Positions 17,674-28,790 of a DNA stretch of 30,012 nucleotides are shown here, piece after piece. Within the stretch, counting starts at the first letter, position 1; each line of letters begins with the position of its first letter. This DNA is from Chara braunii (lineage: Eukaryota > Streptophyta > Charophyceae > Charales > Characeae). The notes under the pieces are model-generated. The model was not told the DNA's origin. It saw only the letters and a program-made list of their open reading frames with translations, and ran no database searches. The stretch covers positions 344,328-374,339 of the forward strand of contig BFEA01000362.1 of NCBI GenBank assembly GCA_003427395.1. The letters run 5' to 3'. The position numbers were made by a program, and so were the translations under genes.

Positions 17674-18690
17674 TTGGCACCCGGGCGCCGCCCCTCGACC
17701 AACGCCAATCAAAACCAAGCAAGGGGGCGAGCTCAAAATCGACCCCGGGCTATGTCTGAATTGGGTCAGGGGGTGGACAATCATGCCGGGCTGGCTAACT
17801 ATTCCCTGTACCTTGTCCCTCTGCCTTCAGAGGTCCCCATCGTCTCCGAAGATGAAACAAACGTGCGCACTTGGTTGGCAGCCTTGAAGGCTCAGGGTTG
17901 GACGCACCAGCTGCTTTGAGGACGGATTCCAGGAAGGTTGGTGGGGACCGCTTGTGAGTGGTATGGACACCTTCCAGAAAAAAATCCTCGAATGATATGA
18001 TCACATAGCGTTGGGGCAATGTCTGTGTCTGATCAAGAAGTACATGCAGCAGCCCCATGAGACCCTTGTCACATACGCGGAGTGATTTACCCACTTGGTC
18101 GAACGCTCTGGGTTTGGCGAGAAAATGGTACGGACGGATTTCGTCCGAGGATAATCTGACCCTTGCTTGTGGAAAAAAATATGTAAGAAGTGTAACCCGA
18201 TTGAACACACCTTAACATAGCTAATCCAATACGCTATCAAATACGGCAAGGAAAACTATGATGTAGGTTTGGATTCGGAATCAGACGAGGATGAACCTTC
18301 TGGTGTTCGACGCAATAGCTACTCCGCTACGACTCGGATGTTTGAAGATCACTTCGGATTAGGACCAGCCAAGAAAACTCTGGACCGAAGAACACTGTCC
18401 TCTTCCTCGACCTCAAGGCGACTTTTGCAGGTGCAAGGAAAAGCAAACGTAGAAGAAATAAAGATGAAGGAGGTAGCCGCTCAACTTGTAACCGTTGTGG
18501 CACCCTTAGTTGAGTTTGTTCAAGGACTTCAGAGGCAAAGAGCTGCAGCGGCTCAGAGGCAACAAGTGGCTATGGCGACTGGGATAGTTATGCCATGGCC
18601 AGCTTTAGTCAGGGCCGCTCAACCCATGCGATGCTACAACTGTAATCAGTCGGGCCACCTTGTATTAGGTTTGTAAAAGACTGCCCAAAA
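17674..18690 (+). pseudogene. Ty3-type gag remnant with CCHC knuckle
   Basis: The frame from 17674 includes NVRTWLAALKAQGWTHQLL, then stops; another frame from 18029 reads LIKKYMQQPHETLVTYAE, stop, FTHLVERSGFGEK. ETLVxYAExFxxLVER is typical of the capsid part of Ty3-type gag, which packages the element RNA. Further on come a charged linker and a zinc knuckle, CYNCNQSGH (Cys 18632, Cys 18641, His 18656). The final Cys is found only in a shifted frame (VKDCPK, 18673-18690), so a small indel broke the knuckle. Several stops and at least two frameshifts make it dead. Its protease partner appears to be at 25740-26524, beyond LINE B. Confidence 0.75.
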
Positions 18691-18979
18691 CCCCGGACTC
18701 AAGTAGGGTCTGTTGGACATTCCCATATCTCATTGGCATCACCTACCACCGCAGAACAAGGAAGGGTGGCGGATGTTATTGACACTGGGACGACTGAAAT
18801 TGTGACCCCAACGGCCACCGAAATCGGGCCTAGCGAGTATATGACGGCGGCCATGCTCGAACCCAGGACCATTGGAGTAATACACCATATCCAACGGATT
18901 ACCGAGGAAAGCGACCTTAGATTTTGGAGACCTGGGTGGAAAAAGGAAAGGCAGAGCTCAATGGTCCAAGGAGTATAGG
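18691..18979 (+). other. Probable continuation of the Ty3-type gag/pol
   Basis: An 81-codon open stretch (18733-18978) without a recognisable domain follows the knuckle directly. By position it would be the linker between gag and protease, but there is no motif to prove it. AT content rises sharply after this point. Confidence 0.35.
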
Positions 18980-19109
18980 TCCATCGACATCATCATACTT
19001 ACATTTCACAGGCAAACATCCAGGTAAGGAATGAAAAGAAGTCCGGCGCAAAGGTAGTGAAATAAGTTCAGCAAAACAATCCACAACATCCACACAATCA
19101 GCGCAAGCG

Positions 19110-20720
19110 ATGCAATCTCAGCAGCCAGTAACAATGGAACAAGGATTGTTAACTAAGAACCAATTTGAGCTTTTGGCACAAGAAGAACAAATGGAAGAAC
19201 AAGGAGAAATGGAGAGGCTGGGTCCAGAAGATAGAAGTGTCTGTTGCGTCAAAGACCAGTATAAGGAAGGAGCAACAGAGGAGGATGACCCCATGGACAT
19301 AGACCCCTTCAAGGACGCCTTTGGTAATGCTCTTATGGAAGTTGAACAGGCGGTAGCACCCCCACCAGGGCTGGTTGTAGCCAAACAAAGAAACAGATTT
19401 ATCCACAGGTCTACAAACGGAATTGCTAAAAGTAGCACACTGGTTATGGGTTAATATGAAGCTCAACTACAACTGTCTGCCGGATATAGATTGGAACCAG
19501 GTGTATAATAAGCAACTTATCCCCATGCTTGAAAATAGTCCTAGTCTCAAGGTTGTGATGGAACAAGGCCCCAAACAAGGAATGAGTTGGGAAGATATTT
19601 GCAACCGTTTGTTGCATAGTTGTTTTGATCCGGTTCCATCCACCCAATGGGAATGGTCATATCAATCCTAATCATTTTCTGAGAGGAAAAGGGGGATGTC
19701 AATTGATTGACTCAACGTCATCTGGAACAACCAATATGTATCAGGAGGAGGAAACCAATGATGAAGAAAAGAAGGTTGCTCAAGTTAATCGTGAAGATCA
19801 AGATCAGTCCTTTGTTCAATTAATTATAACTGACAAGATAGGAGGAAGGTTAAAAACGGAAACAATTTTGAATGAAGAATAAATGGGCAACAAAGAATCA
19901 GAATCAGAAAAAACTGCAGACTCTTACGAACCAGAAGAACACCATAACGACAACCTTAAAGCTATCACAGTTTATAACGGGGCGATGCAGTTTGCAGAGG
20001 TTACTTCTGAAGTAACAGGAGATTAAAAAATCATGTTGGTCAACAACGAAAGGACTGTTTTAACTAAGAATGACACTATTAAGACTAAGCAAAAAACAAA
20101 AGCGGTAAAGGTTGGGTAGTCATTACAAATGATTAAGTCAAAGAATGAGTTAAGTCCTAGTCACTAAACAAGATCAGAGTAAGGAGCTCATACAGTTGGT
20201 CCCTCGAGTCAAAGGTCAGGTGGTGGACCTAACTGATGAATCAAATAAGTCTTTTTCAGGAATGGAAGAGGAGTCTAAGGAAATGGATGATAATCATAGG
20301 CAAGTAATGGAGTTGACAAGAAAGAGGCAGAAATTAAGACATAGATTGTCAATGGGACAGGGGGAGATGACTCCTACTAAAAATGAAATTTTATTTCTGC
20401 CAGTAAGAAGGAAAGAAGATATTTAGGAAGTAGGGTTGTCAGAACCTCCAAGATCGGTATATGGAGAAATTATTGTACTGGGCGCTTCCTTTCCAGTCCT
20501 CTCACTCTCTACTGACACTACTTCACAGGCTGAGGAAGCTCCGATTCAACAAGAGATTATGAGATTCATCAATGATCATCTGCCCAAGGGAGTTACATTC
20601 ATTCTCACAATTACAACAGAAGCAAAAAGGCTAGCAGAAAGGGATGTATACTTGAAATACGATCCATCAAAACGGACAGAGTTCAGATGGATGGGAACAG
20701 AAGCTCTTAAAGAAATGTAG
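19110..20720 (+). pseudogene. LINE B ORF1 remnant
   Basis: Several overlapping open pieces (19110-19454, 19423-19671, 19625-19882, 20196-20426, 20436-20720) in different frames look like one decayed protein gene. The first piece is strongly acidic (EEQMEEQGEMERLGPEDR) and Gln-rich. The last contains APIQQEIMRFINDHLP, then RDVYLKYDPSKRTEFRWMGT. This loosely parallels the LINE A ORF1 tail (DVPMQSTVREQVKYMF, then YTVVFIDARISLEAW). No zinc knuckle or RRM is visible. It is called ORF1 by position before ORF2; no domain confirms this. Confidence 0.55.
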
Positions 20721-21004
20721 TTATTAAAGGTTAAAGCGAGTAACTTTTGGTATGAGACAGATGTTGCTACCATTTGAGTGAGACTTTGGGGTCAAAGTAT
20801 ACTAGAAACTGGTGACTCATTGGACTAGGGGGATTGGCAACCTTTGGAAATAACTTGACGATATCAACCTCCTAGCATATTTCCTTATACTTGATACCTT
20901 CCTACCTCAATGAATCAAATAATTATTAAGATATTAAGATGGAAGGAATTAAAGTTATAGATGCATTATATAATAAGGATGGAGATCTCCGAGAAGGAAT
21001 GTAG

Positions 21005-24000
21005 ATTTGGATCTGCGGTCGTTAAATGTTAATGGCCTAGCATCAGCCCAACATACAAAAAAAACAGGCAATCTACAATCAATTAAAAGGTATCGGGGGA
21101 AGAGACTGGCCTGATGTAATCTGTATCCAAGAGACTCATCTGATGGATACAGAGACCCATAATCATGCACATAAGATATTATGGCCGCACCAAGGCTTTA
21201 GAGCCCATGCATCGAGACCTGGTACTGCGGGGGTTGCAATTTGGATTCCCCCAAATTCCATAACAGATCTCATTTATGCGGAGGTAGATAAGGAGCAAGG
21301 GAGATGGGCCTTAGTGCTAGTAATGTTTGAATTGGAGGTGGTATGTATCCTATGTGTATATGAACCTAATGAAATTGGTGAAACACAAAGATTTTATGGG
21401 TCCTTTCTTCCTAACTTGCTACAAGGGATTCCAGTTATTATGGCTGGAGATTTTTATGCAGCACCGAATCGTTGTCTAGATCGATTACACATTCCATCCT
21501 CATGCCCTGCGTACATAGAATCAGATGAGATAATAATAAATAGTCTATGTCAGTCCCTCAATCTATTCGATTCCTATAGACGACTTAACCCTACAAAGAG
21601 GTAATTTTCCTGTTTCAGGAAAGGTCAATCTGGGAGGGGGTCTAAATCTCGCATTGATCTTATTTTAATATCTAAAGAATTACAAGGGACTATTCAGTTT
21701 GCTGAGATCTTCTCAAGAAGCTCATTTTCTGGTTTAGATCATGTTGTGTATGCTGCAGTTTTAACTTTCAAAAAAAAGTCTGATCAAGGTAAATTATTTT
21801 ATAAACTTAATACATCTCATTTGAGAAATAGAAACTTTATTTCATTTCCCAAGGATGTATGGATCTTCCGGCGTAACAAGCGGGACCTCATCCAAGATAA
21901 TATAATGTGGTTCAACAACGGTCTAGCGTTTATAGTTCGTAAATGTAATGAATATTCTAAACTCCTAGCCTCACAAAGACATTCTAAGGAGACTATTTTG
22001 CTTCAGAGACTTCAACAACTCCAACAATAGGAGAATGAATTTGAAGAAATAAAGGGGTTAGAACCTTTAGCTCAAAAAATCAAAGAACTGAAAGATCAAT
22101 TGTTCACTCAAATGGAATACAGATGGCAAGAATTGAGGATTAGAGGCAAGTTGAGAAAATATCAAATGGAGGGGGAGATGGATACAAGATTTTTTTCTCT
22201 GGCAAAAATTAACATCGGTCGAACAATCATTGAAGCACTACAAGACCCCTTTCGTAGGAACGAACCATTGGCCACATCATTAACATCATGTATGAAAATA
22301 GTCAGGGATTTCTTCCAGGATCTCTTTAAGTTATAAACTAAAAATATCCCATAGGTTCAAAAAAATCATGAAATATAAAATTTTCTTATGCTGGACAAAA
22401 CACTAACTGAAGGACAAAAATATGAATTAGAAATGTCTGTTTCAAAAGAAGAAATATGGACAACTCTAATGCAGATGGAAGAAAAAAAAAAAACAGGCAT
22501 TGATGGTCTTCCTAAGGATTTTTGGGAAACCCTATGGGATATCCTTTCACAAGACCTCATGGAATTTTATAAGGCAGTTTGGACCTTAGGGCAAATGGGA
22601 GAATTTGTGGGACAAGGAGTATTAACTCTACTTTATAAGATAGAGGATAAAACAAACATTCATAATTATTGTCCTATCACACTCTTAACAGTGGTCTACG
22701 AATTAATGGCAAAAGCTCTAGCTCATAGACTAACCAAAGTCATCGTTGAAGTTATTCATCATGCACAGACAGGTTTTATTTCAGGAAGGAATATCCAAGA
22801 CAATATATTATTAGTCAATAAGCTGATCAGGATATCATGCCAATATAAATATAATGCAGTCTTCATATTTATAGATTTTGAGAAAGCTTATGATCATTTG
22901 GATTGATTATTTCTAGATAAATGTTTAGAAAAATTTAACTTTGGTCCAAATTTCAGAAGGTGGGTAAAAATACTGCATAGGAATGTCACAACCAGGGTAA
23001 TGGTCAATGGTAATGTAGCCCCTCCTATTGTTTTACAGAGATCAGTTAGACAGGGGGACCCAATTGCCCTATTACTTTTTATCATAATCATGGAGGCCTT
23101 AGCAACTAAACTTAGAAAACATAAAGATATTAAAAAAATACAAGTGTCATAAATTCCTGAGGAAGCTATTCCTATTTGCTCATTCTTTGCTGATAACCTG
23201 TCACTAGTGGTAAAAAAATCTAAAATGAATATGAAAGCAATTAACAGTCTGATGGATAAATTTTGTGGACCGTCTGATATGAGGGTAAATTGAGAAAATA
23301 AAACTATGGGTTGGTGGATTCATCATCAAGGAATAAGGCCCCCTGAAAATCCCCAAGTAAAATGGTTTTCCTTACAAACTCTCATTAGGGTATTGGGTAT
23401 TTCCTGTTCAGCAGCAGGAAAACCATCAACTAACGATGACTGTATAACCAAACAAGCATATGCTTAGCTGGAAATGTATAAGGGTAAACAAACGTCCCTC
23501 TTTGGTCGTACTCTGGTAATTAATAATGTGGTTTTAGCCTCAATCTGGTATAAATCTGCAATATGGGCATTAAATAAGAAAAGCTTAAAGACCCTGCAGC
23601 GTCAACTATCAACCTTTTTATGGAGAGGAAATCATGAGTTTGATAAGGTAATTAGCAGGGTAGCATGGCAATCAGTGATAGAACCTAAAGCTAGAGGAGG
23701 GTTGGGCATCATTGATCCTTCTTTACAAACCATGGCCTTATCAGTTCAATGGATTAAACACCTACTCTTTAATCCCCAAACCCTTTGGAGTATGTTGGCA
23801 TGGGAACAAGTTAGACGTATTGCACCAAAAATACCTCACAACATAGATTCAATGATGTGGCTAGAGAATAGGTCTTGGACTATTCAAAGAGGGATGACGA
23901 ATGTACCAATGGATCAAAGTGCATCAGATAGAAAGGCGGCAAGAATGGATTTGCATAATGATTCGTTTTGGTATAACCTCATCAAAACATGGAGGAAACT

Positions 24001-25458
24001 ACCGTTAACAGACCGAAACCCTCCTGGCAGATGGGAAGAGGTATGTCAACAACCACTCTTTGATAATAATCTTCTCAAAGATCCCCAAGGATGTGTCCTT
24101 CACTGTGCAGATTCCCCGTGGAATGGATAGTTTAAAAATGGAATTGTATGAATAAAAGATATATGGAACAGTGAAGAAAGAGAGTGGTTTACCCCTTCAC
24201 AGTTACAAGCCCACCTTAGGTATTGTCATCATTATGAGGAAGCATTAGAACAATTGATTGATTGGATGCCTTTGGATTGGATAAGAATTTTTAAAAAAGG
24301 TCCTCAGTTATTAGAAGGTGATTGGGTTGCTATAAACGATCAATCAAACATCATAGGTAGTGTTGTAGTAGTCTAGGAGAATGGGGAAGTACTTCTCACT
24401 ACTTATGAAATGGATAGTAATCAAATAGTTATAATCAAGGACCAGAATAGTATAAGAAGAGTGACAAAATACCAAGTATTCAGGACCAAAGTATTGAGGC
24501 ATAAAAATAAATTGATAGCCTTTAAACAAAATACACCCATAAATTGTCTGCCCCTTGATCCTGCTAATTGGAAATGGACTTATACAGGAAGCAAAGGAAG
24601 AACGTATTCTTGTGCCCTTCACACATTGTCAGTGAAATCCACTTATAGGATGATTCGTCCTAAAATGTTTTTGAAAGACAAGATAAAGGAAAGATGAATG
24701 AAGCATCTCAATGTTAATAAGGAATCATTAAGAAAGGTAAAATGGTTCAGTAAGACCAAAATTAATCCTGCAAAGGTAGCTTCACTACAATGACAAATAA
24801 AGCATAGATGTTTACCTACAAATGACTGACTAATAGACAGGACAACATTAGAACAAAGAGGGAAAGCGATCCCCTGGTGTAAATTTTATAAATCGGCGTT
24901 TCCTTCTAAGTTAATCTCAGAAACAATCGACCATATTTTCTTACAGTGTCCTGGGGCAATCTGGCTATGGAGGTGGTGGGATCGTATTTGGTCTAACTTG
25001 GAAACAGAAGTCCAATGGCCTTGGGACTGGAGAGTCATCCTTCTCGAAACCTGGTCCCCTAAATATATTGATGAATTCTCACAAAATTTATATAATATGG
25101 GCAGGAGAGCGATATTATGGGCAATATGGTTAAGAAAATGTACGCATGAAATGGAAGGGGTCAGATTAGATGGACGGGAATTCACTTACACAGTTAAGCA
25201 ACAAATACAAATGGGTATCAATATAAAATGGGAACAGACTAAAAAAAAAATTCAATTTTTATCCTCGCGAAAAGAAAATTCTGCAACACATTCAACGATT
25301 CAACCATTGTTGGTTAGGAGGAACCCAGGAGGGACAATAGGGAAGGTTGAATGGGAAGGGGCAAGGAGAGGTGAAGAGGAAAATATGAGTCGAGACTATG
25401 AACTTGCTTTTAATAACTGGACAATGATCGACCCAGCAATTCCATTACGACCATAGGA
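21005..25458 (+). pseudogene. LINE B ORF2, endonuclease, reverse transcriptase and finger
   Basis: The endonuclease starts with SLNVNGLAS, then CIQETHL, VVCILCVYEPNE, IMAGDFYAAPNR and SRIDLILIS. Apart from one slip near the A run at 21057-21064, a single frame is kept to TAG 25456-25458, yet it holds about 15 stops. Reverse transcriptase motifs: TGIDGLPKDFW, NYCPITLLTVVYELMAKALA, IDFEKAYD, VRQGDPIALLLF, and the active box FFADN (23186-23197), where the second catalytic Asp is Asn. In the finger the second Cys is Tyr (24887-24889) while Cys 24878, His 24932 and Cys 24947 remain. Stops at 22904, 23291, 23465, 24128, 24374, 24695 and 24791 align with Trp in LINE A or the reverse fragment. Confidence 0.9.
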
Positions 25459-25650
25459 TTGTCCGATATTAAGAAAGGAATAGTGCTAGAATGAGGTTGT
25501 TTGATCTGGCGCCCTATTAGGGTGAAGAGGCACAACTCAACCCAAATCCATGGTTCAGACATACCATTATTTTATATTTTTCATGTATTTAAGGGACACT
25601 GGACCCGGTTTCCAGCTGGTGTTGCTCCCCACCAATAGATAGAGCAGTAA

Positions 25651-25681
<31 letters not shown>
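25459..25681 (+). other. LINE B 3' untranslated region and poly-A
   Basis: Order: GGCGCCCTATTAGGGTGAAG (from 25508), hairpin at 25598-25616, CCACCAATAGATAGAGCAG, then the A tail 25656-25681. The boxes recur at 6500-6781 (+), 5914-5962 (+) and 28755-28912 (-), which defines the type-A tail. Confidence 0.8.
25598..25616 (+). other. LINE 3' hairpin, ACTGGA-CCCGGTT-TCCAGC
   Basis: Same loop; the outer pair is lost by G to A, leaving five pairs. This agrees with the general decay of LINE B. Confidence 0.75.
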
Positions 25682-25739
25682 CTGGGTTTGAAGATTCTAT
25701 GGCGTTGGGTCCCAGGTACAAGGACGGTCAAATAAACGT

Positions 25740-26524
25740 CTTGGATGCCATGAAATCTCTGGACCTGCAGATCCCTGTGCCTATCACCTACCTACTGCCC
25801 ATTTTTTAGGCAGACAATGAAAAGTAATTGAGCGATGCCTAAGAAACCGGCGACGGTTCGAGGAAAGTCGAAAGGGCAAAAAGTTAGTTATCGACCGGTT
25901 GTCGCCGAGGCACAACCCTCAACCTTGAAATTCAACGAAGCAGCCCGCGTCGGAATGATCCAAGTCGCAGACCCACCGACGGAGAATCCCGAGGTATTCC
26001 TTCGGGCCTATCCGATTAACTAGAAGAGTGTCGAGTGTGACTGCGAGATCTGGGGAAGTCCCTCGACAACCATCCTCGATTCCGAATCGTTGGCAGTGGC
26101 CATCTCTTGCGGGTTACCGAAGAGCTTGGGACGGGAAGGACAAGTTCATCCCCATCGTCTGGATGAATTGTATGTGTCTGTCACGGAGGACAACATTCAT
26201 TGTAAAGGGCGAATTACGAATGTACCTACACGAGTTGGACATGTGCATTGTCTGTGCGGCGCAATTGTGTTGGATGCACAAGCGTATAATGTGATGCTAG
26301 GAATCCAGTGGTAGGCGACGGTTGGAGCGCGAATGCACTTTGACAATTCTAAGGTGGTGCTAACGTTGGCCCACCCCAAGCCCCAAACGATACCGATGAG
26401 GCTGGTAGTGCGTGTACGCGCACAACCAGCCCCTCGCATTTTCACCGAGGTGCACGCGGTGCGGATGGTGTCTTATTTCCATCGCTCACCAAGCATGGTA
26501 ACTCACCCTCCCGGCGGGTTTTAG
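25740..26524 (+). pseudogene. Ty3-type retropepsin (aspartic protease) remnant
   Basis: One frame (from 25835) runs through two TAG stops (26021-26023 and 26312-26314). It contains TTILDSESLAVAIS, where the catalytic DSG/DTG of a retropepsin reads DSE (26078-26086, Gly to Glu). Further on AYNVMLGIQW, stop, ATVGARMHFDNSK resembles the flap-to-C-terminal YDVLLGxxWL segment of LTR-element proteases, which cut the gag-pol polyprotein. A piece before it (25750 onward, DLQIPVPITYLLPI) in another frame looks like the gag-protease linker. No reverse transcriptase or integrase follows, so the element is truncated. Its gag half is probably 17674-18690. Confidence 0.7.
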
Positions 26525-26568
26525 TCGTCCCCGGCGTTGCCTTGTTGGGTGAGTATTTTTTTCCCCAT

Positions 26569-26756
26569 CTGCAATGGCAGGGGTGTGGTGCCTCCTCTCG
26601 GCCACCCACTAGACATGGTGAGTAACTCACTCTCCCAGCTGGTGCCGTCCTTCCCCAGTGTTGTTTTGTAGCACTCACCCATTGCAAGCAGGGAACAGGG
26701 ACAGGTGGTGAACAACTAGGTGGCGGAGAGGAGGCACCACAACCCTGCCATTGCAG
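26569..26756. repeat. Inverted repeat, 31-bp arms, one mismatch, 126-bp spacer
   Basis: Arm 26569-26599 (CTGCAATGGCAGGGGTGTGG at its start) pairs with 26726-26756. Similarity extends inward with small gaps (CCACCCACTAG against CTAGGTGG). A direct repeat CATTGCARGCAGGGAACAGG occurs at about 26681 and 26749. It may be a foldback/MITE remnant or an inverted duplication. Confidence 0.75.
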
Positions 26757-27491
26757 GCAGGGAACAGGGAAGGGTGGTTTGCACTCATCACGACAGCAGA
26801 GTTACCACGAAAAGAAAACCTACTTCTGACACAAGGGTTGTGGTGAGTGGTGAGCAAGATCCGTAGTCAACATCCAAATGCATGTGAACATGGATAAGTT
26901 GAAATGTATCCGACCAAGGTGTACATGTCGAACGTTGGGTAGTGGAGTGAGGCCCATCACAGAGTACTGGTTGGATCTTCTTCTTTTTGTTCTCGTGTAA
27001 AAATGGAGCCGACCCGTAGGTATGATATGCAAACTGACCAACCCCAGGTAATATATCATAGTTCTTATTTCACCCTCACACTCACTCCCCCAAGGTATTT
27101 CACCGGTTAAGCTGACTACTTCCACTGTGAAGATGCGAGGTCACGTCCGTTTCTCAATAGTTCATGGGTGCACCATTGAGCCAGGCGGGCTGGATCTTCT
27201 GTATGATTTGACTGTCCCCTGTTCATTTAGAGAGTCATGGCCTGGATTCTTCATTCCTGCCCGCTATTGATCTGGCCAATCTACGATTATAAATGAAGTA
27301 TCCTTGGTAAGGTTGACATTGGGCCTTGCTTCACAACTCACCACATGCACAAAACGACAAAAAAATGGCAGTGCATCCTTCCATATTCCGGCAGAAGATC
27401 CGTTCTCGTTTTGCATATTCGGTGCGTAGTGGAGTGAGGTTCCCTACTTTGAGGAGGGTAAAAAGTGGCGGCTGCCACTGTTTGGTCTAGG
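26757..27491. other. No recognised gene; one dispersed-repeat match
   Basis: No coding motif. GTAGTGGAGTGAGG occurs at about 26940 and 27427. 27371-27425 resembles the 87-bp tandem unit of 12759-12896 (CTTCCATATTC...GCAGAAGATC...TTCTCGTTTTGCATATT). Confidence 0.5.
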
Positions 27492-27500
27492 TTTTAAAAA

Positions 27501-28010
27501 GGGAGAATTGCATCTGTATCCCACTTAAAGATGAGAATACCGGCTATACCCAGTCCCAGCGTCAACTTGCTTCTTTACCCAGAAAACGGTTGGTGAAAAT
27601 TGTTTGGATGCCCAGGACCGAGGTGGACCCAGGTTGGTACCGCAAAATTGTAGTTATAACCAGCTACTGAATGCACAAATTATGGACATACCCAGACAAA
27701 ATTATGTGCATACCCGGGACCTGAGGAGGAGAGGCCAAATGGTTCATATACCCTGCTACCTGAATGGCTGAAATTATGCTCATACCCTGCAGCAGCCGCT
27801 TGGCCACAACGGTCTACTTGGTGGGCATGAGCGCAATTTCGTGCTCTGAATCCAGGGTCTGCGGGATTGCATACACCTACAATTTCAGAAAGGGGAAAAG
27901 TTGGGTACTACGCAAAGTTGAACGCCCTTTGGGTGTAGATGCAAGTTCGTGTTGGGACTGGGTCTAGCTCATATTCCTATCTTTAAGTGGGGTACAGATG
28001 CAGTTTTCCC
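27501..28010. mobile_element. MITE with long terminal inverted repeats, Mutator-like
   Basis: The left end (GGGAGAATTGCATCTGTATC and on) and the reverse complement of the right end (GGGAAAACTGCATCTGTACC and on) match for about 90 bases at roughly three quarters identity or better. They share CCCACTTAAAGAT, ACCCAGTCCCA and AACTTGC. Flanks are TTTTAAAAA (27492-27500) and TAGTAAAAA (28011-28019), a possible 9-bp target duplication with two mismatches. Long TIRs plus 9-bp duplication are the hallmark of Mutator-like elements. No transposase, so it is non-autonomous. The interior has three AAATTATG..CATACCC repeats (about 27690-27785). Confidence 0.75.
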
Positions 28011-28196
28011 TAGTAAAAAAGAAGCCCATAAATAGAGAAATTATCCTTTTTCTTTTCCAGGCTCAATCTCAGTCCCACTCCAAGTCACATTCCCAGAGAG
28101 TCTCAGTCCCAGACCCTAATGGAGGTCTGGGGCTGAGGACCCCAAAAGAAACATTCAAATCCAGAAACCCTTAAATTTCATGGATGTTGTGCAGAA

Positions 28197-28445
28197 GGTT
28201 CAATTTAAAAAAGGGAGAATTTGCAAAATTGTCCCATAAGTTGAGATGTATCCCAAAATGCCCCTAAAAGATGTTAATAGAGCCAAATGCCCCTCTGACA
28301 AATGAAAATCAGGTTCAATTTTAAGAAGGGATAATTTGCAAAATACTCCAGTAAGTTGAGATATGTGCAAAATGTCCTAAAAGGTGTGATTAAAGCGGAA
28401 TGCCCACCAACGTTCCCGAGGGCCGATTGCAAAATGCCCAAGCCC
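28197..28445. repeat. Tandem TIR-like repeats
   Basis: GGTTCAATTT...AAGGGAGAATTTGCAAAAT (28197) and GGTTCAATTTTAAGAAGGGA (28313) begin two similar units of about 115 and 95 bases, both with TAAGTTGAGAT and CAAAATG.CC. GATTGCAAAATGCCCA and GATTGCAAATTCCCA follow. The unit start resembles the 27501 TIR (GGGAGAATTGCA), so these may be ends of related MITEs. Confidence 0.6.
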
Positions 28446-28750
28446 CAACGACCACGTCCAGATTGCAAATTCCCACACTGCCCTGATAGGGTCATTACAC
28501 AACGAATTCGGCCCAAATATCTCAGATAATGGGGGTAAGAGAAGAAGTGTACACCGACAGTCCCAGACTTGAATCGTTTTCCTATAGACGTAATCAGGAC
28601 CAAAAGCATCCACACAGAGTGCGAACAACGGTCACAAGTTCTCACAACCATCCAGGGAAGTCATGATGTTGAGTATGTCCTAACCACCTCCCTTTGGACG
28701 TCATTGCGGTCAGTAGCATCGAGGCGCATCAGGACCAATCATGGGCTCGA

Positions 28751-28754
<4 letters not shown>
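28446..28754. other. No recognised gene
   Basis: A loose direct repeat (CTATAGACGTAATCAGGACC near 28582; CTTTGGACGTCATTGCGGTC near 28692), otherwise nothing recognised. Confidence 0.4.

Positions 28755-28790
<36 letters not shown>

Larger units (their letters stand above)
18980..25681 (+). mobile_element. LINE B, near-complete L1-clade LINE, inactivated and AT-rich
   Basis: About 6.7 kb with ORF1 remnants, ORF2 (endonuclease, reverse transcriptase, finger), a 3' untranslated region of about 200 bases and a pure A tail (25656-25681). It is homologous to LINE A throughout ORF2, but far richer in A and T and almost without CpG in places (none in 22381-22500). The 5' limit is uncertain, set where composition changes. 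Flanks are Ty3-type sequences on both sides (gag before, protease after), so it probably inserted into that element. No clear target-site duplication could be fixed by eye. Confidence 0.85.
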
